Source: Elusimicrobia bacterium HGW-Elusimicrobia-1
GTDB taxonomy: Bacteria > Elusimicrobiota > Endomicrobiia > PHAN01
NCBI GenBank assembly: GCA_002841695.1
Contig: PHAN01000014.1
Coordinates: 1 to 43,396 of the forward strand
Direction: 5' to 3'
DNA: 43,396 bases
Shown: piece after piece, positions 43,269 through 43,396 of the stretch
Layout of the letters: every line of letters starts with the position of its first letter
How positions within the stretch are numbered: the first letter of the stretch is position 1
Notes under the pieces: model-generated
The model's input: the letters and a program-made list of their open reading frames with translations, nothing else
The model's database searches: none
What the model was told of the DNA's origin: nothing
Position numbers and translations under genes: made by a program

Positions 43269-43352
43269 AATCGGGACGGGGGATTAAAAGAGAGTGAATA
43301 TTAAAAACAAAAACTGTGGCGACGAATGGAAGGCGCGGCGTCGGACAATGGT

Positions 43353-43394
43353 AAATTCCCCCTTAACAAAGGGGGTACGGGGGTTGTAAAATCG
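43353..43394. repeat. Palindromic repeat, CCCCTTAACAAAGGGG type, second copy (may continue beyond the window)
   Basis: AATTCCCCCTTAACAAAGGGGGT followed by a G-run and GGGTTGT repeats the left part of the element at 3531-3618 almost exactly (stated here in pieces: CCCCCTTAACAAAGGGGG, then GGGGGTTGT). The right half would lie beyond the window edge. Confidence 0.85.
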
Positions 43395-43396
43395 CC

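Overview
The window is dense bacterial chromosome of moderately high GC. Ribosomal and core genes are typically bacterial, an FMN riboswitch is present, and central metabolism is ferredoxin-based with a membrane-bound [NiFe] hydrogenase, so the host is an anaerobic, probably fermentative or H2-metabolising bacterium. My best guess is Elusimicrobiota or a relative such as Omnitrophota. That is inference from gene content, not a measured placement. There is no phage, transposase, CRISPR array or plasmid function.

Layout. (1) 1-2349, + strand: the end of tuf, rpmG, tRNA-Trp, secE, nusG, rplK and rplA. The run closes with a hairpin terminator right after rplA, so rplJ/rplL/rpoB/rpoC do not follow. 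(2) All later genes are on the - strand. From right to left in coordinates (their order of transcription) the first is a 14-kb hydrogenase locus, 43.1-28.7 kb: HydB- and HydG-like diaphorase subunits, a CBS-pair protein, a four-cluster ferredoxin, the NuoH/B/C/D-like core of a group 4 [NiFe] hydrogenase, three large antiporter-type subunits, MrpA(C-terminal)/B/C/E/F/G-like subunits and a NuoI-like ferredoxin. (3) 28.7-25.3 kb: a two-subunit pyruvate carboxylase (pycB, then pycA). (4) 25.2-21.6 kb: an unfamiliar four-gene group: a small Pro/Tyr-rich protein with a strong promoter and ribosome site, a secreted protein with a degenerate peptidase-like region and a glycogen-binding-type domain, an ATP-grasp-like protein and a zinc-ribbon membrane protein. 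(5) 21.6-16.7 kb: the riboflavin operon under an FMN riboswitch (ribD, a DUF559-like nuclease, ribE, ribBA, a small membrane protein, ribH). (6) 16.7-2.5 kb: nusB, ligA, a DUF362 ferredoxin, recX, purH, mazG, alaS, recN, a four-subunit 2-oxoacid:ferredoxin oxidoreductase, a GNAT acetyltransferase and a ferritin-like protein.

How it fits together. The 2-oxoacid oxidoreductase yields reduced ferredoxin. The hydrogenase-antiporter complex could pass those electrons to protons and store energy as an ion gradient. The HydB/HydG pair at the head of the locus adds a probable NAD(P)H port that the classical Mbh complex lacks. Pyruvate carboxylase feeds oxaloacetate into the same metabolism.

The intergenic gaps carry several families of palindromic repeats. 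Some are built from opposed arrays of 7-bp units, some are strings of small perfect hairpins, and one is nested inside another. At least four genes take their stop codon from such a repeat.
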